64,000 bases of DNA from Mactromeris polynyma (Eukaryota; Mollusca; Bivalvia; Venerida; Mactridae), in assembly GCA_032209605.1 (NCBI GenBank), contig JASFXZ010000045.1, forward strand, positions 124,001-188,000, written 5' to 3'. Both the position numbers and the translations under genes were made by a program. This document shows positions 35,936-47,600 of this stretch, piece after piece; position 1 is the stretch's first letter, and each line of letters opens with the position of its first letter. The notes below the pieces were generated by a model. The model was not told where the DNA came from. It did no database searches and worked only from the letters and a program-made list of their open reading frames with translations.

Positions 35936-36091
35936 ATAGTTATAAGCCTTATATGATGGTAAGGTTGGAGAAATTCTCCAAAAAATCAGAGAAGTTACCA
36001 AAGAGATAGAACAAGTTACCTTCAGTTACCAAAGGAAAGAAGGGGTAACTAATGCGCCCTATTGCGCAGAGGTGCACATTTTGGGCCATAT

Positions 36092-36718
36092 ATGTGCCCA
36101 GCCCAAGAAGTGATAAAACAGCCATTTTCCCGATTTCAGCAAACTGTGTGAATTTCCTGTTCTTGACGTCATTTGCAAGAAATAAAAAAAATTCAAACAT
36201 GAATTCCTGAGACATTAGAAAATCCGCTCCAATCCAATTTCCCAGAATTGCTAATTTAGACCACAGAAAATCACTTATTTTGTTTTGATGTCTATAACTG
36301 GCTACTTTCTGCTAAGTTACACATAATATCAAACTGACAGAAAAGTTGTTTTGAGAGATGAAATGCTTGTCGTGTGGTGTGAAACTACCATGTTTTGAGC
36401 AAACACGGCACCGATATTTACATATGGACGAAGAAAATATACGAGTATACTGCAGGAAAATATTTCACTTATAGGGAAATTTTGACCAAATCTGGGTGAA
36501 TATATGATTCTTCATTCCTAGGGGTTGCTGTACCCGGACCACCCAGACGGCAGGGGACTCTAGGAAACCGGGGACTCTATCAAACTAAGCTAATCCGGCG
36601 AAAGGAGAGAGTTGTAACACTAGCTAATAATACACTGACTTGCCCTGTGTTCGGGAAACAATTTACATTGGTGAATCACCGTTCATATTGGTTACAGCCT
36701 GGTAGGTAGTCACGCTTA
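36092..36718. other. No gene seen
   Basis: Spacer between the foldback element and the duplicated lectin-gene head. Nothing recognisable. Confidence 0.4.
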
Positions 36719-38345
36719 TATCACCTACTGAAAACATTAAATATGATGCATTTTCTTTTTGAATCGTTTATTTCAATAAAATCTTATGTACAATACAGAA
36801 TAATTTGTCATATCAACAATTTAACATATAACAATTTTAATTTTTTTTTTTGGAAATATGATCTTTCGTACCATGAAGCATGTAAGAAGGTATGTGATAT
36901 ATTTCAAGTAATTACATCGAATATGTTTATCTAGTACGAATCGAAAGTAATAGATTAACAAGATGTATCATATATTTGATGCAAATGTTATTGGCCAACA
37001 GGTTGTTCAGTAATGAACATTGCGTATATTCCACATTTTAAACAGAGAAAGAACACTTAATCCAATACATGTACTGAGTAACATACTGCCAAATAAATGA
37101 CCCCTTGTGGGTGTCTTATATGATGTGTTGGAATTACATTAAATTATATAACAATAGATGCATCCATAGGATAGGGATGCTCCCGTTGAATAGAAGGCAA
37201 ATATTTTGTTTGTAAAAACTAAATAATTTTGAAGCAATATGAATTGAATTCATCCACCCTTTCTACCGTTATTGATCGGAAATCAAATTTTGCACAAGTG
37301 CACGCATAGACAGACGGACAGGGGTAACACGTTATGCCCATTTACAATTATTTGAATGGCAGGGGCATAAGAAGGCATGAACCAGATATGTGTGCTTTAC
37401 AATACATGTACATATCTAGCTAAAGCTATATATTCAAAACTATCGTCATGATGCCTTTCACACCTTTTCTAAGCGAACTGAAAGAAAAAAAACTGTTCTC
37501 TAGTTTTTAATTTATTTTTGCACGTATATGAACAGCACAATGCAATTGACAGCTAAACATAACACAATATGTGATAGAAATACCAGTAGTAACTAAATAG
37601 TTGACTGTGTTCACTGAAATATACCCAGACATGTAAGTATAACAACAGAATCTGAATACTTTGGTTTAGCACTTTATCTGATGGGAGCCACAGTAAGAAC
37701 ATGCCCGAGGTAAAAAGTCGAAGTGAATATTTAAGTGATATCAAATTACAATAAACTTATAACATTTTCATTCTTATACCTATGACTGTACCTGATAGGA
37801 GAAATGTAAACATTTCATAGTTTTTATTATACTAGTAGTTGGATTTGGCTACTCAATATCGTAAAATAGAGAGCCAGTACGGGCATTTATGTCACTAAGT
37901 ATATACAAAAAATATGCATACATATGTACATTTAAATCTAAACATTATTGTTGGTGTTTTCTTAAGATCTATAATCATGTTAGAATGGTGAATTTTCTGG
38001 TGGAAAATATACAACCTAAGACATGTTTATCAGTAGGAAACAGGTGCTTATCAAGCACTAGAAAAATAGCAAAAGAACAATCAATACCAATTCTAGTGAC
38101 ATATCTCGAAAACAGTTTTACACACATACAACAATTCCTGACTTTGCCCTACCGAATGAATGTTTCTTTATTGCAGGACAAAACTAATATAATATGTAAA
38201 TTAATGTAAGTGCTTTATAAATAATATCAATTGTCGGTTGCGCCAGTTGAGTAATAAGCATGACAAAACACTTTACGTCTTGAAGTAGAACTGTTGAACT
38301 GTAGACGAGGTGTCTAAGAGTAAATTCAACTTTTAATTTACTAAA

Positions 38346-38663
38346 ATGAAGCATATATGTATATTTGGCTGTTCATCTGTACTTGTTTTAGTTGCACTTA
38401 CGAAATATTGCTACTCAAATAGTCACGGTACTTTTGGAAAATATGAGTATGGGATATGCCCGGCAGAGGAAAGTAAATTTAGGGAGTTTACGAAAATATC
38501 AATTCATGACTGTGTGAAGAAATGTGCAGTGAGACCGACTTGTAAAGTCGTAGGATATAATCGGTTGTTTAAGACATGTTCGTTGCATCTCGAAACATCA
38601 AAAGAGTATGTCGAAAATCCCCGATGTGTACGAATAAAGATGGATACGGTGAATATTGCACAG
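38346..38663 (+). CDS. Lectin exon 1: signal peptide and PAN/apple domain
   Basis: ATG at 38346. Hydrophobic leader (CIFGCSSVLVLVALTKYCYS), then GICPAEE, HDCVKKCAVRPTCKVVGYN and KTCSLH, the Cys spacing of a PAN/apple fold. Donor GCACAG|GTATGT, phase 0. The frame stays open 87 more codons into the intron. Confidence 0.88.
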
Positions 38664-41600
38664 GTATGTAAGGAAATGTATTATTATGGTCATCATCATC
38701 ACCATTTTAACTTTAATATCACCAATCGTTATCGCCATATTATCAATACCGTCTACACATTTTTATGCATGGTCATCACAATCACAGTAATCGTAGACAT
38801 TGTCGTCGGTGTTTATTTTGTCAATGTCATTGCCACCTTCACAGCTATGGTCCTCACCATATGTTTGACAATCTTTGTCATCTCCATCACACGCGATATA
38901 ATTATTGCATTTATAATCATAATTTAGCCAATGGTATCGTCATTGTTAATAAAAAAATTGTACTGACTTTGTTGCGACCTTAATTGCTCGAATTAGTGTT
39001 TTCAAAGCAATCAAATTTATCGTCAACATCGTCATTGTCATTGCTACATGCCTTTCATTTGCTAGCGTTATACACGCATTATTATTGTCTGCCTAAATTG
39101 GTTTCGCCAATTACGTTGACTTCGCCATTGTCGTTGACATCGTTTTTGCTGTTGTCATTGTCAGATTCATCGCCAATGATATTGTCGTCGCCCTAACAAT
39201 TGACACTGGCAATGACGTTAATAGTTGTAACCACTGTACTTGTATACTCTCTGTATGTTAATCTTCGTTTCTTTCAATGTTATTGTCTTAAAAAGATAAA
39301 ATATTCATAATTTGTAATATATAGTACTGCTTAAGGAATCTGTTGTCTAATCTCTCTCTATATACATGTATATGTATTCTTTAATTCTATATATGTTCAC
39401 GTTCTTCTCTGTTTAACATTTCCGCCCAGTAGAGGACAATAATCTGTAAAGATTATGCCTGAATAAACTGAATTGAATTGAACTGTAAATGTGTATAGTT
39501 TGCAGTTGTCTCCAATCAGTCACTTGGTCACGGATGATCCATTTAAACACTAGTAAGCACTAATTAGCACAAATAATAATATAGTACAAATGTACAATGT
39601 GTTGTGTTATACTTATAAGAATATACATGTACATCATTGAATTATCTAAATGAATTATATGGTTTCAAATAATGACCACTGAAATATTTGAATTTCTTGT
39701 TTGTTAATTAATCCTCTACAAAATAATGGTTTCCCCGTGTACGACAAACAACAGGATTGTTTGGGTGAATGGGTGAATGACGGTCACGTTGTGCACTTCT
39801 ATCATATAAACTTTCTTGATCTCGCATTTTGAATACATGTAATTCCATAATGTGTAATTTATATACTGGCATATGGAGCTGAAGTGATTATGTCGGACAG
39901 TTTCGGGACATCTACAAATACAGCTTAAAGGGGGGGAATTAGTTTTAGAAACCTAACATGTAAATCCATATAATAAAATAAATGCAGGAGTTTTACTCAA
40001 TTATTTAATACCATATTGTAATGATAAAAATATACTGCGGCGAATCTTACACTTCCAACTTTCCTGCTCTTTTATCTTATTTTATGCCAGGGATATGTGT
40101 GGATTGGTCTTGCATTATATTAGCGTCCGCCCATGTAATACGTACTCTTTCTCATATACATAAATGAATAATCTATCATGTTCAAACACCAGCTATCGGG
40201 AGATTGTAATTGTGCAGAATGGCAAGTGTGTGACGTAAAGACAGGTGAATGTGTTACTGAAGGTAAGTTGAGCATTTCTTTGTTACTTTATGTCAAGTTT
40301 CCTGAGCACTAAATTTTGCTGTGGCCGTCGAAATGAAAGTCATATGTATAATTAAGTTGTTCATGTCTCCTTGAGCATTGTGGGTTGCCGTAGCTGGAGA
40401 CATATGGACCATTTGTCAAGCATACCATGTGCACGGAAGCGGAATGGAAAACGTTCTCTAAAAATAATCACATTTTGAAAAAGGACTATTAAATGCATTT
40501 TCGGTACGTAACTGTCACAGTAACACAGTAACACAATGCTTTTCCGTGGACGTTGGCATAAACGTTCGTTTATTAACTGTTTTGATGCTTATCGCTGCTT
40601 TACTGCTAACTTCACAACGGTGGTTAGTTGAACATTTCTTTGTTGTTTATGTCAAGTTGTCTGATGACTATCAGTCTTAACTAGTTACTTTGCTGTGGAC
40701 GTCGAAGTAAAATATGTATGTATATTAAAGATTTGCATGTCTCCTTGAGCATTGTGGGTGGCCGCAGCTGGAGACATATGGACCATTTGTCAAGCATACA
40801 ATGGGCACGGAAGCGGGGTGGATATATAAATATATAAATAATTACATTTAAAAAAAGGGTTATTGAATGCATTTTCTGTACGTAACTGTCACAGTAACAC
40901 AACGCTTTGCTGTAGACGTTGGCATAAAACTGAGTTTATTAACTGGTTTTTGCATGTCCTCTTGAATGTGCTTACGTGATGGCTGTAAACTGTGTATGTG
41001 ATATATCCTGCTCGATTTCTTAATTAATATTTTCCTTGCATTAATATATGTTCTCTAACTGATGGGGTTGTCTTTTATGAACTCAATAACGATTTTCAAC
41101 GTACTTTTTGAACAAAAGGTATGGGTCATATTCTATACTTCACGTTTAATACAGAATGCGCACCCTATCTACATCCAGTCAGGGAAGTTTTAGGAAATAC
41201 AGCTTCAATCGGAGCTGTGAAGAGAGTTCGATGTATCGATGATCTTGCTACAAATCAGCCTGAAGATTCAATCGAATGTCAGCCGACTGGAGAATGGAGC
41301 GCAGTTCCTAAATGCTCTAGAGGTATCTTTTTCAAGGTTTTATTACCGTGGATTTGTGAAGGGTTTTATGCCAATTGTGCAAAAAAGTTTCAGTCATAAT
41401 AGTGACAGGCAGTTGACCTCACCGACGAATATTTCTTGGCTGTCAACAAATACAACTTTCCTGTTCCACCAGCTTCCTGCAACAACACACTAATATAGAG
41501 GGAGGCGAATGAATTTAGACTATGCCCAGTGCAACTTACAGCTTATCCGAGTTCCGTCATTTTCAATTCGGCAGTCGCCAGGTCGACGGACTTTCGCCAA

Positions 41601-44600
41601 CAAAATGTGAGATTTTGGTCAATATTTGAAAGATCAAATCAATTAAAATAAGTACGAACGTTATCGAGAGATATGGAACGAAACAAATAAACTGCTAATG
41701 ATCTATAATTGCAATCTGTCATTTCCCATTTCAAGACCTTGTTTGGAAAGACTTTATCGGCTTGTTGTCTTCATGCGATGCAATGTGATGTTTTTTTTAC
41801 TTATTACTTGTAAAAAAAGAGATTGAATAAGAAGCTACATAGTTTTTACTATGAGGTTAATACACGTATTTATCTTTTATAGACTTGAGTAACATTGCAC
41901 TTCACAAACCTGCCACACAATCTTCAACCTACTCTAAGACCGTATTATCTGAAGCAACACGTGCTGTAGACGGAAATATTAACCAGTATTTCTATGAGGG
42001 CACGTGTTTCCATACTACTGTTGAATTCAAACCATGGTGGCGAGTTGATTTACAAGCCCTCAGCTACATCAAATATGCCCGCCTGTATAATCGGATGGAC
42101 GGTGACGTGGGTAAATATATTCTATTATCTAGGCAAGAGTAAATTAAATTACATATTCAATTGTCACTACTAGTCATTGTTATCTATTTTGAATTAGTTA
42201 GTTGGACTATTGTTCTCCCACTTCATGTCCTGTTTTAACAAAATTACATACCTGTGTTTCTTTGACACTACTAGTTATTGTTATTTATTTTGATTTAATT
42301 CTTACTGCTTTGAAAATAAAATGTCTGGCATGATTCCATGCCAGGCCTTTCCAACTCACACTATGTTGTTTTGTCCTTTTGGTTCATGGCATAAATAAAA
42401 CTGCAAACATGTTCATTTAGACATACGCATGTACTTATTTTTTATGCATTGTATCAATGTCAAGACGACACAGTTCAGGACATTTGGTGATTATCTGGAT
42501 CTTTGAGTTGCGCCGATCGAGTATCGGTGGATGCCACTGTATAGACCTATTCAGGAACCGTCACAGACATGAATTAAAAAATATAATTACTTAATAACCG
42601 AGTTATGATGTTACCAAAAATAGTAAATTGACCTCTGCGCAACAACTCCACTTCTGAATGGAATACGGGTATTTTGACAAAACGTGTACAAGTCAATATG
42701 ATTGATCAATGCTTAAACAGAAAAAAGCTTCTGTTAAATAACTCAATAACACAGAGGCCAAGGTTTCGTGCACTTTAGGTTGCTTGGGTAAAAGTCAAGA
42801 CAATTCTTGCTTACAAGAGGACAAAAAACAATAGGCAAAACAAATATGGCTACTAGATAAAAACACAGTAATACAAACAGGGCTGGGCACGAAGTCCAGG
42901 GGCACACACAAAGAGGGGACGAAAATAGTACATAAAATATATGGAAACCAGTACTCGAAGCACTGTCGCATTTGTTTTATTAAATTATTCTTGCATTTTA
43001 GGTTTGAGAGCCCATGACATCCTTGTTGAAGTCGGGGAAACGCTTGACTCAAAATATAAGGTGACCTTTATCGATGGCATTTTGCCAGAGGTACATGACA
43101 TACAGTTTCCGGAAGAAACATACGCTCGGATATTCCAGCTAACTATACAATCGGCAGATGATTCAGTGGATACTTTCCATCTGTGTGAGGTTGAAATCTA
43201 TGGATACGCTGGTATGTTATAACAAAAGTTACGTTTTAAACCTAATAATTATATGACTATAAAATATATAAGCTTCTTGTCATGTTAATGTTACATTTAA
43301 ATAGCCATATTTACATTTCAGTATCTGCGAACTGACGACCGAGTGACGCCATTCATACATATGGAAGCATACTTTACTGTTGAAATAATTTGTAAGGATT
43401 ATGTGCGCCGTATGCTCACATATATACATTCGGAGGAGTTATATTAGCTCAGTTGTTAGAGACGATGGTATTGTAATGTTCAGCATCACGGTGAAGCAAG
43501 CAGTTTGCAGTGGATTTGAGTCCCGATCAGGCCTTGCGTTTCTTTGATTAAAATGAACACTCAAATGCTTTTCTAGAGGGTTACTTCTTACATTGTCATA
43601 TTTTTTTCACAAAAGTGAAGTGAAATATACATGAACTAAATTTGTTTTACAAAATTCATACTTACCATTTCCATAACATTTTTATTTTTGATGCATTAGC
43701 CATACGTTCTCTATCGCTTATATTCAGAACACCTACAAACTAATTTGTGAAAATGTATTAGAAATGTTTTTTTCTTCAAATATATATTATAACCATCAGT
43801 TACATACTGAGTATCACTTCAAGTTGAAAATAAATGCGGTATAAAATATTTCTTTACGCTGGTTAAACACCATTGTTCAACAAGTTTCAGTCATATACGG
43901 CGGCTAGTTGACCTAACCAGCTTACCAGGAATCACTTATCACCCAATACTAACTTGCCCTTCCGCAAGCAGCTGACAAATTATCCATATAAATCATAGAT
44001 GGAGGGTCAAATGACCATAGCCAATTGTCATGGAATGACATGATCCGCATAGCACTGGAATTAAACCCGGACCTTCTGGGTGACAACTCAACATTCTACA
44101 AAACCGAACCAACCCGACAAGCCCTGTTCTGTAAAGCAAATTTGATAGTGCGTTTTGGTCTAGCTTTACATTAAAATATAAAAATGCGTAGTGAATCCTT
44201 TATCAGAACTGCATTGCTTTAACGAGTGTTTAATGACAAAAAGACGAAATGGATTTAAAACGGAAATGCATTTCCTCCAGTAATTAAAGTTACTTATTTA
44301 AATACTTAAGAGTATTCTTAAGTACTTTCTCACAGACGATTGCAATATTTCATATTTCATGCTGCTAGTAAGAATTCCGTTTTGCAGTTTAAGGAAGCAG
44401 ATTATATCAAATTACCAATGTTTCAATGTTTATAGATTTTCTCCATTAAGTTGGTACATTTGCTGTCCTTTTTAGCAAGTACGTGTGATGGAATGCTCTG
44501 TATATTACATAATGAATGATTCTGCGGTAATGTTACTACTGATTTATTACTTCAGTGCTAATTTGCTGGAAATTATATTATTAATTGCCTTTTTAATGAG

Positions 44601-47600
44601 CTTTTCTCCTGTACACGCCCGTTATCTAAATGCATTCATCTAACAGAGGTTTAAGTTTTGACAACTTTCCTTGTTCGTGTGCAAAATGTGACCAAAATGT
44701 GATTTCAATACGAATGAAATATTTTCTGTCAATAAGAGTAACATTTAATGTTCCTCTCAGCAATTATTTACATGGTGTAACCAGAGACAAACTGTGCACT
44801 TACCTACTGGGTCGTGAGGACAACAAATTAATGAGATATATAGGCAACTGCTCGTAAACTGACTTTTTGATAGAAAACGGCAAATTCCTGAGACTGCTTT
44901 ACCAATAATACGTATTACCATTTCCTTACATGTTTAGTATCAAATTTTCGTTTCGTTTGAACCAAATAAACTCCATGAGTTCAAATGTTAACATGATGTG
45001 ATACGAGTTACGTGCAAGAGACTGGATGTTTTATTCCATTCTCTTGGCTATGTAGTCGTCCTTTTCCCCCTTCTATATGCTGTAAATAGTAGTTACTTTT
45101 CGTGCTATATGTATGTATATATGCATAAATAATTGTTAAACCATATATCTCCAGAAAATGGAGGCAATAAAGTTATATATACATGTAGTTTCTCACAGAA
45201 ATAGTTTATGATGATTGCAATATTTCATATTTCATACTGCTAGTAAGAATTCAGCTTTGCGTTTTAAGTAAGCAGATTATATCTAGTTACAAATGTTTCA
45301 AGTCCTTGAAGGTTTATGGTTTTTCTCCATTAAGTTGGTACATTTTCTGTCGAGTTTATGCTTGTACAGGTGATGGAATACTCTGTATATTTCATAATAA
45401 ACGAGCTTTAATGTGGTAATGTTTCTACTGATTTCCTACATAAATGTGCCATAATTATATGTGTATATGTAGTTGAAAATGATGATGCATGGCTAGATCT
45501 GGAATCAACATATGCTTAGTCCCAGGTTAGATGATCAAACTACAAGGCGATCTTCGGTAGCCGATTCTTGTAAAAGGTTGCCATTTACTATGACCATTTT
45601 AAACAGAACATACTAACAGAACAGAAATTTTATTTTGGATTTGAGCAAAGCTCCTCATCCATACAACATATGTACAACATATTGCCAAAGTGCAAACAAA
45701 ATAGCAAATTAGTAAAGTAAAGTAATGAAAAAACAACAACAACAACAACAACAAATAAACATATATGAAAAAATGATAATGATTGAGTATAATTCGTGTG
45801 TGTGAGAGTGGTAGAATAAATTGAACATTTCTAATAAAATAAAATAAAACCTCACACTTAAACTGTAGATAACTATATATAATGTATAATAATTGCTCTA
45901 TTGAAGTAAAATGTTTCTAATTTTCATTGCACAGTTTATGAAAGAAATTGAATTAGTTTAAACATACTTGGTCTTATATAAAATATGAGTATATGTATCT
46001 TTTTCTAACAAGCATGTATTTATTACAGATTAAAATTAAATGAAATTCGTCTTCCGTGTCCAGGTTAAAACATACTTCACACATTAATTCGTTTCTTTCG
46101 AGTATATTGTGTCCATATCTGCCCGTTTCAATCCTTAATTTATGGGTACATGTTCTAAATTTTGTCAATAATTGTCTATACAGCTTATTTCCAATGATGT
46201 TGAGGAATGGTTCATATTCTAAATCGATTTTAAAATGTTTATATATAATAAGTACTTTATTAGAAGAAAAACAAGCGTGTAACTTTAAATACTATCACAT
46301 TTATAATGCGATGATCGACTACCTTCTACGTAAATTATTTGGTAAGTTTGCACTTTTATATAATAAAGGGATGTTTCCTAAACCACTACATAAGACATAG
46401 AGAAATATTGAATTAAAAAAATCCTGGCAAACAAACTTACTCGTATAACAATTATGTACATGAATGCTGTTGGAACTGTGCACATTGTCATTAATATAGT
46501 CAACAGTTGATATACTTGTATAAGCCAAGTGATTGTGTTTAAGTTTATTAAACAAATGGTAAAAGAGAAGGAATAAGTTGCTACAGGGAACGCCACATAC
46601 ATTAGACAGTGCCTCCCCACACAGACCTCCGGGAAAACAACAATCCATGAAACATAATGCATTTGATGAGGTTAAAGGGTACATACGTTAGGGAACACAG
46701 GCGCAAGGAATGGCCTGGCAGACCATAAGGAATAACTAGGGGGGGGGGGGAGATCACAGGACAAGTCAAGACAAGTCGAATTAGTTTAATAACCCGATAA
46801 AATGGTCATCCTGGCAGTTCTCGCCTGATCAGCTCTGTAGAGCGCTCAACTGTCAATCTGGAGGTGATGGGTACGAATACCAGGCGCTCAGTGACAGTTT
46901 GATTAGAGATACTACGATTCAAGGTAATTAGTCCTCCACCTCTGATTCGTGTTGAGAATTGTTATTTGCTTGCGGAGAAACTGGTTTGTACTGCTTGGCA
47001 ACCCAGGAACAAATAAAACACCAAGGATTCCAACTAGCTTAGAGATTTATTCACGGATTGGGGGTAAATCATGGTATTTTCTTAACAAACGACGAAGACT
47101 GGGTAATACTTTTTTGCGAATATTACCTATAAAATATTCGGTGATGGCTTGAAAAGCACAATATCTTCTCTGATCTTGAAATATTGATAGAATACAATCG
47201 ATAGCATACATTGTTAGCGTGATTAAATTCAACTATTTCAAGTACTTCGATCGTTTTATTTCGTTAATGCCTGGCTACAGGCAAAGTTGATGAAATGGTA
47301 ATTGATTGGTCGATGGCAATCTGAGTAAATAGACAATCTGAACTTAAATATTTTCACAATACTGATTGTCGTAATTGAGCATATATTTATATCAGAACAG
47401 AAAAGAACATACATTTTTTTAAGATTTAAACAATATGTTTCTCATCGATTACATAAATAAATACATACAAATACACATTAGTCATATAAAGTCAAAGGCA
47501 TATGTACATGGTAAACAATCAAGGAAAGTGTTAGTACAAATTTAACATATAAAGGTGTTATGGACACAAATTGTAGAAAAGCGGTATACATGTATAAGCG

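Larger units (their letters stand above)
23831..36091. mobile_element. 12.3 kb foldback-like element with satellite inverted ends
   Basis: The left end ATATGGCCCAAAATGTGCAC (23831) and right end (complement ending at 36091) are inverted repeats. Similarity runs inward for about 100 bp (CTCTGCGCAA, GCGCATTAGTTACCCC) with only a few mismatches. Inside each end is a tandem array of the same 120 bp monomer in opposite orientation, 2.8 kb on the left and 1.15 kb on the right. The 8 kb interior carries LINE remains but no visible transposase. Drosophila Foldback and Galileo elements share this plan of long inverted repeats made of tandem repeats. A short match, AATGGCTG, recurs in inverted orientation outside both ends (23810-23817, 36119-36126), so the true ends may lie slightly further out. 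No target duplication was found. Confidence 0.65.
36719..40032 (+). repeat. Segmental duplication, copy A (lectin gene head)
   Basis: Starts ATATCACCTACTGAAAACAT and matches 61152-64000 through the upstream region, exon 1 and the first 1.3 kb of intron 1, to the window end. Copy A carries about 430 extra bases at roughly 37515-37945 that are absent from copy B. Includes an interspersed repeat at 37150-37380, present in both copies and therefore older than the duplication. Confidence 0.93.

Noticed and set aside
23831..36091. Helitron or Polinton/Maverick identity for the large element
   Set aside because: The long inverted ends argue against a Helitron, and no polymerase, integrase or capsid-type genes of a Polinton are visible.
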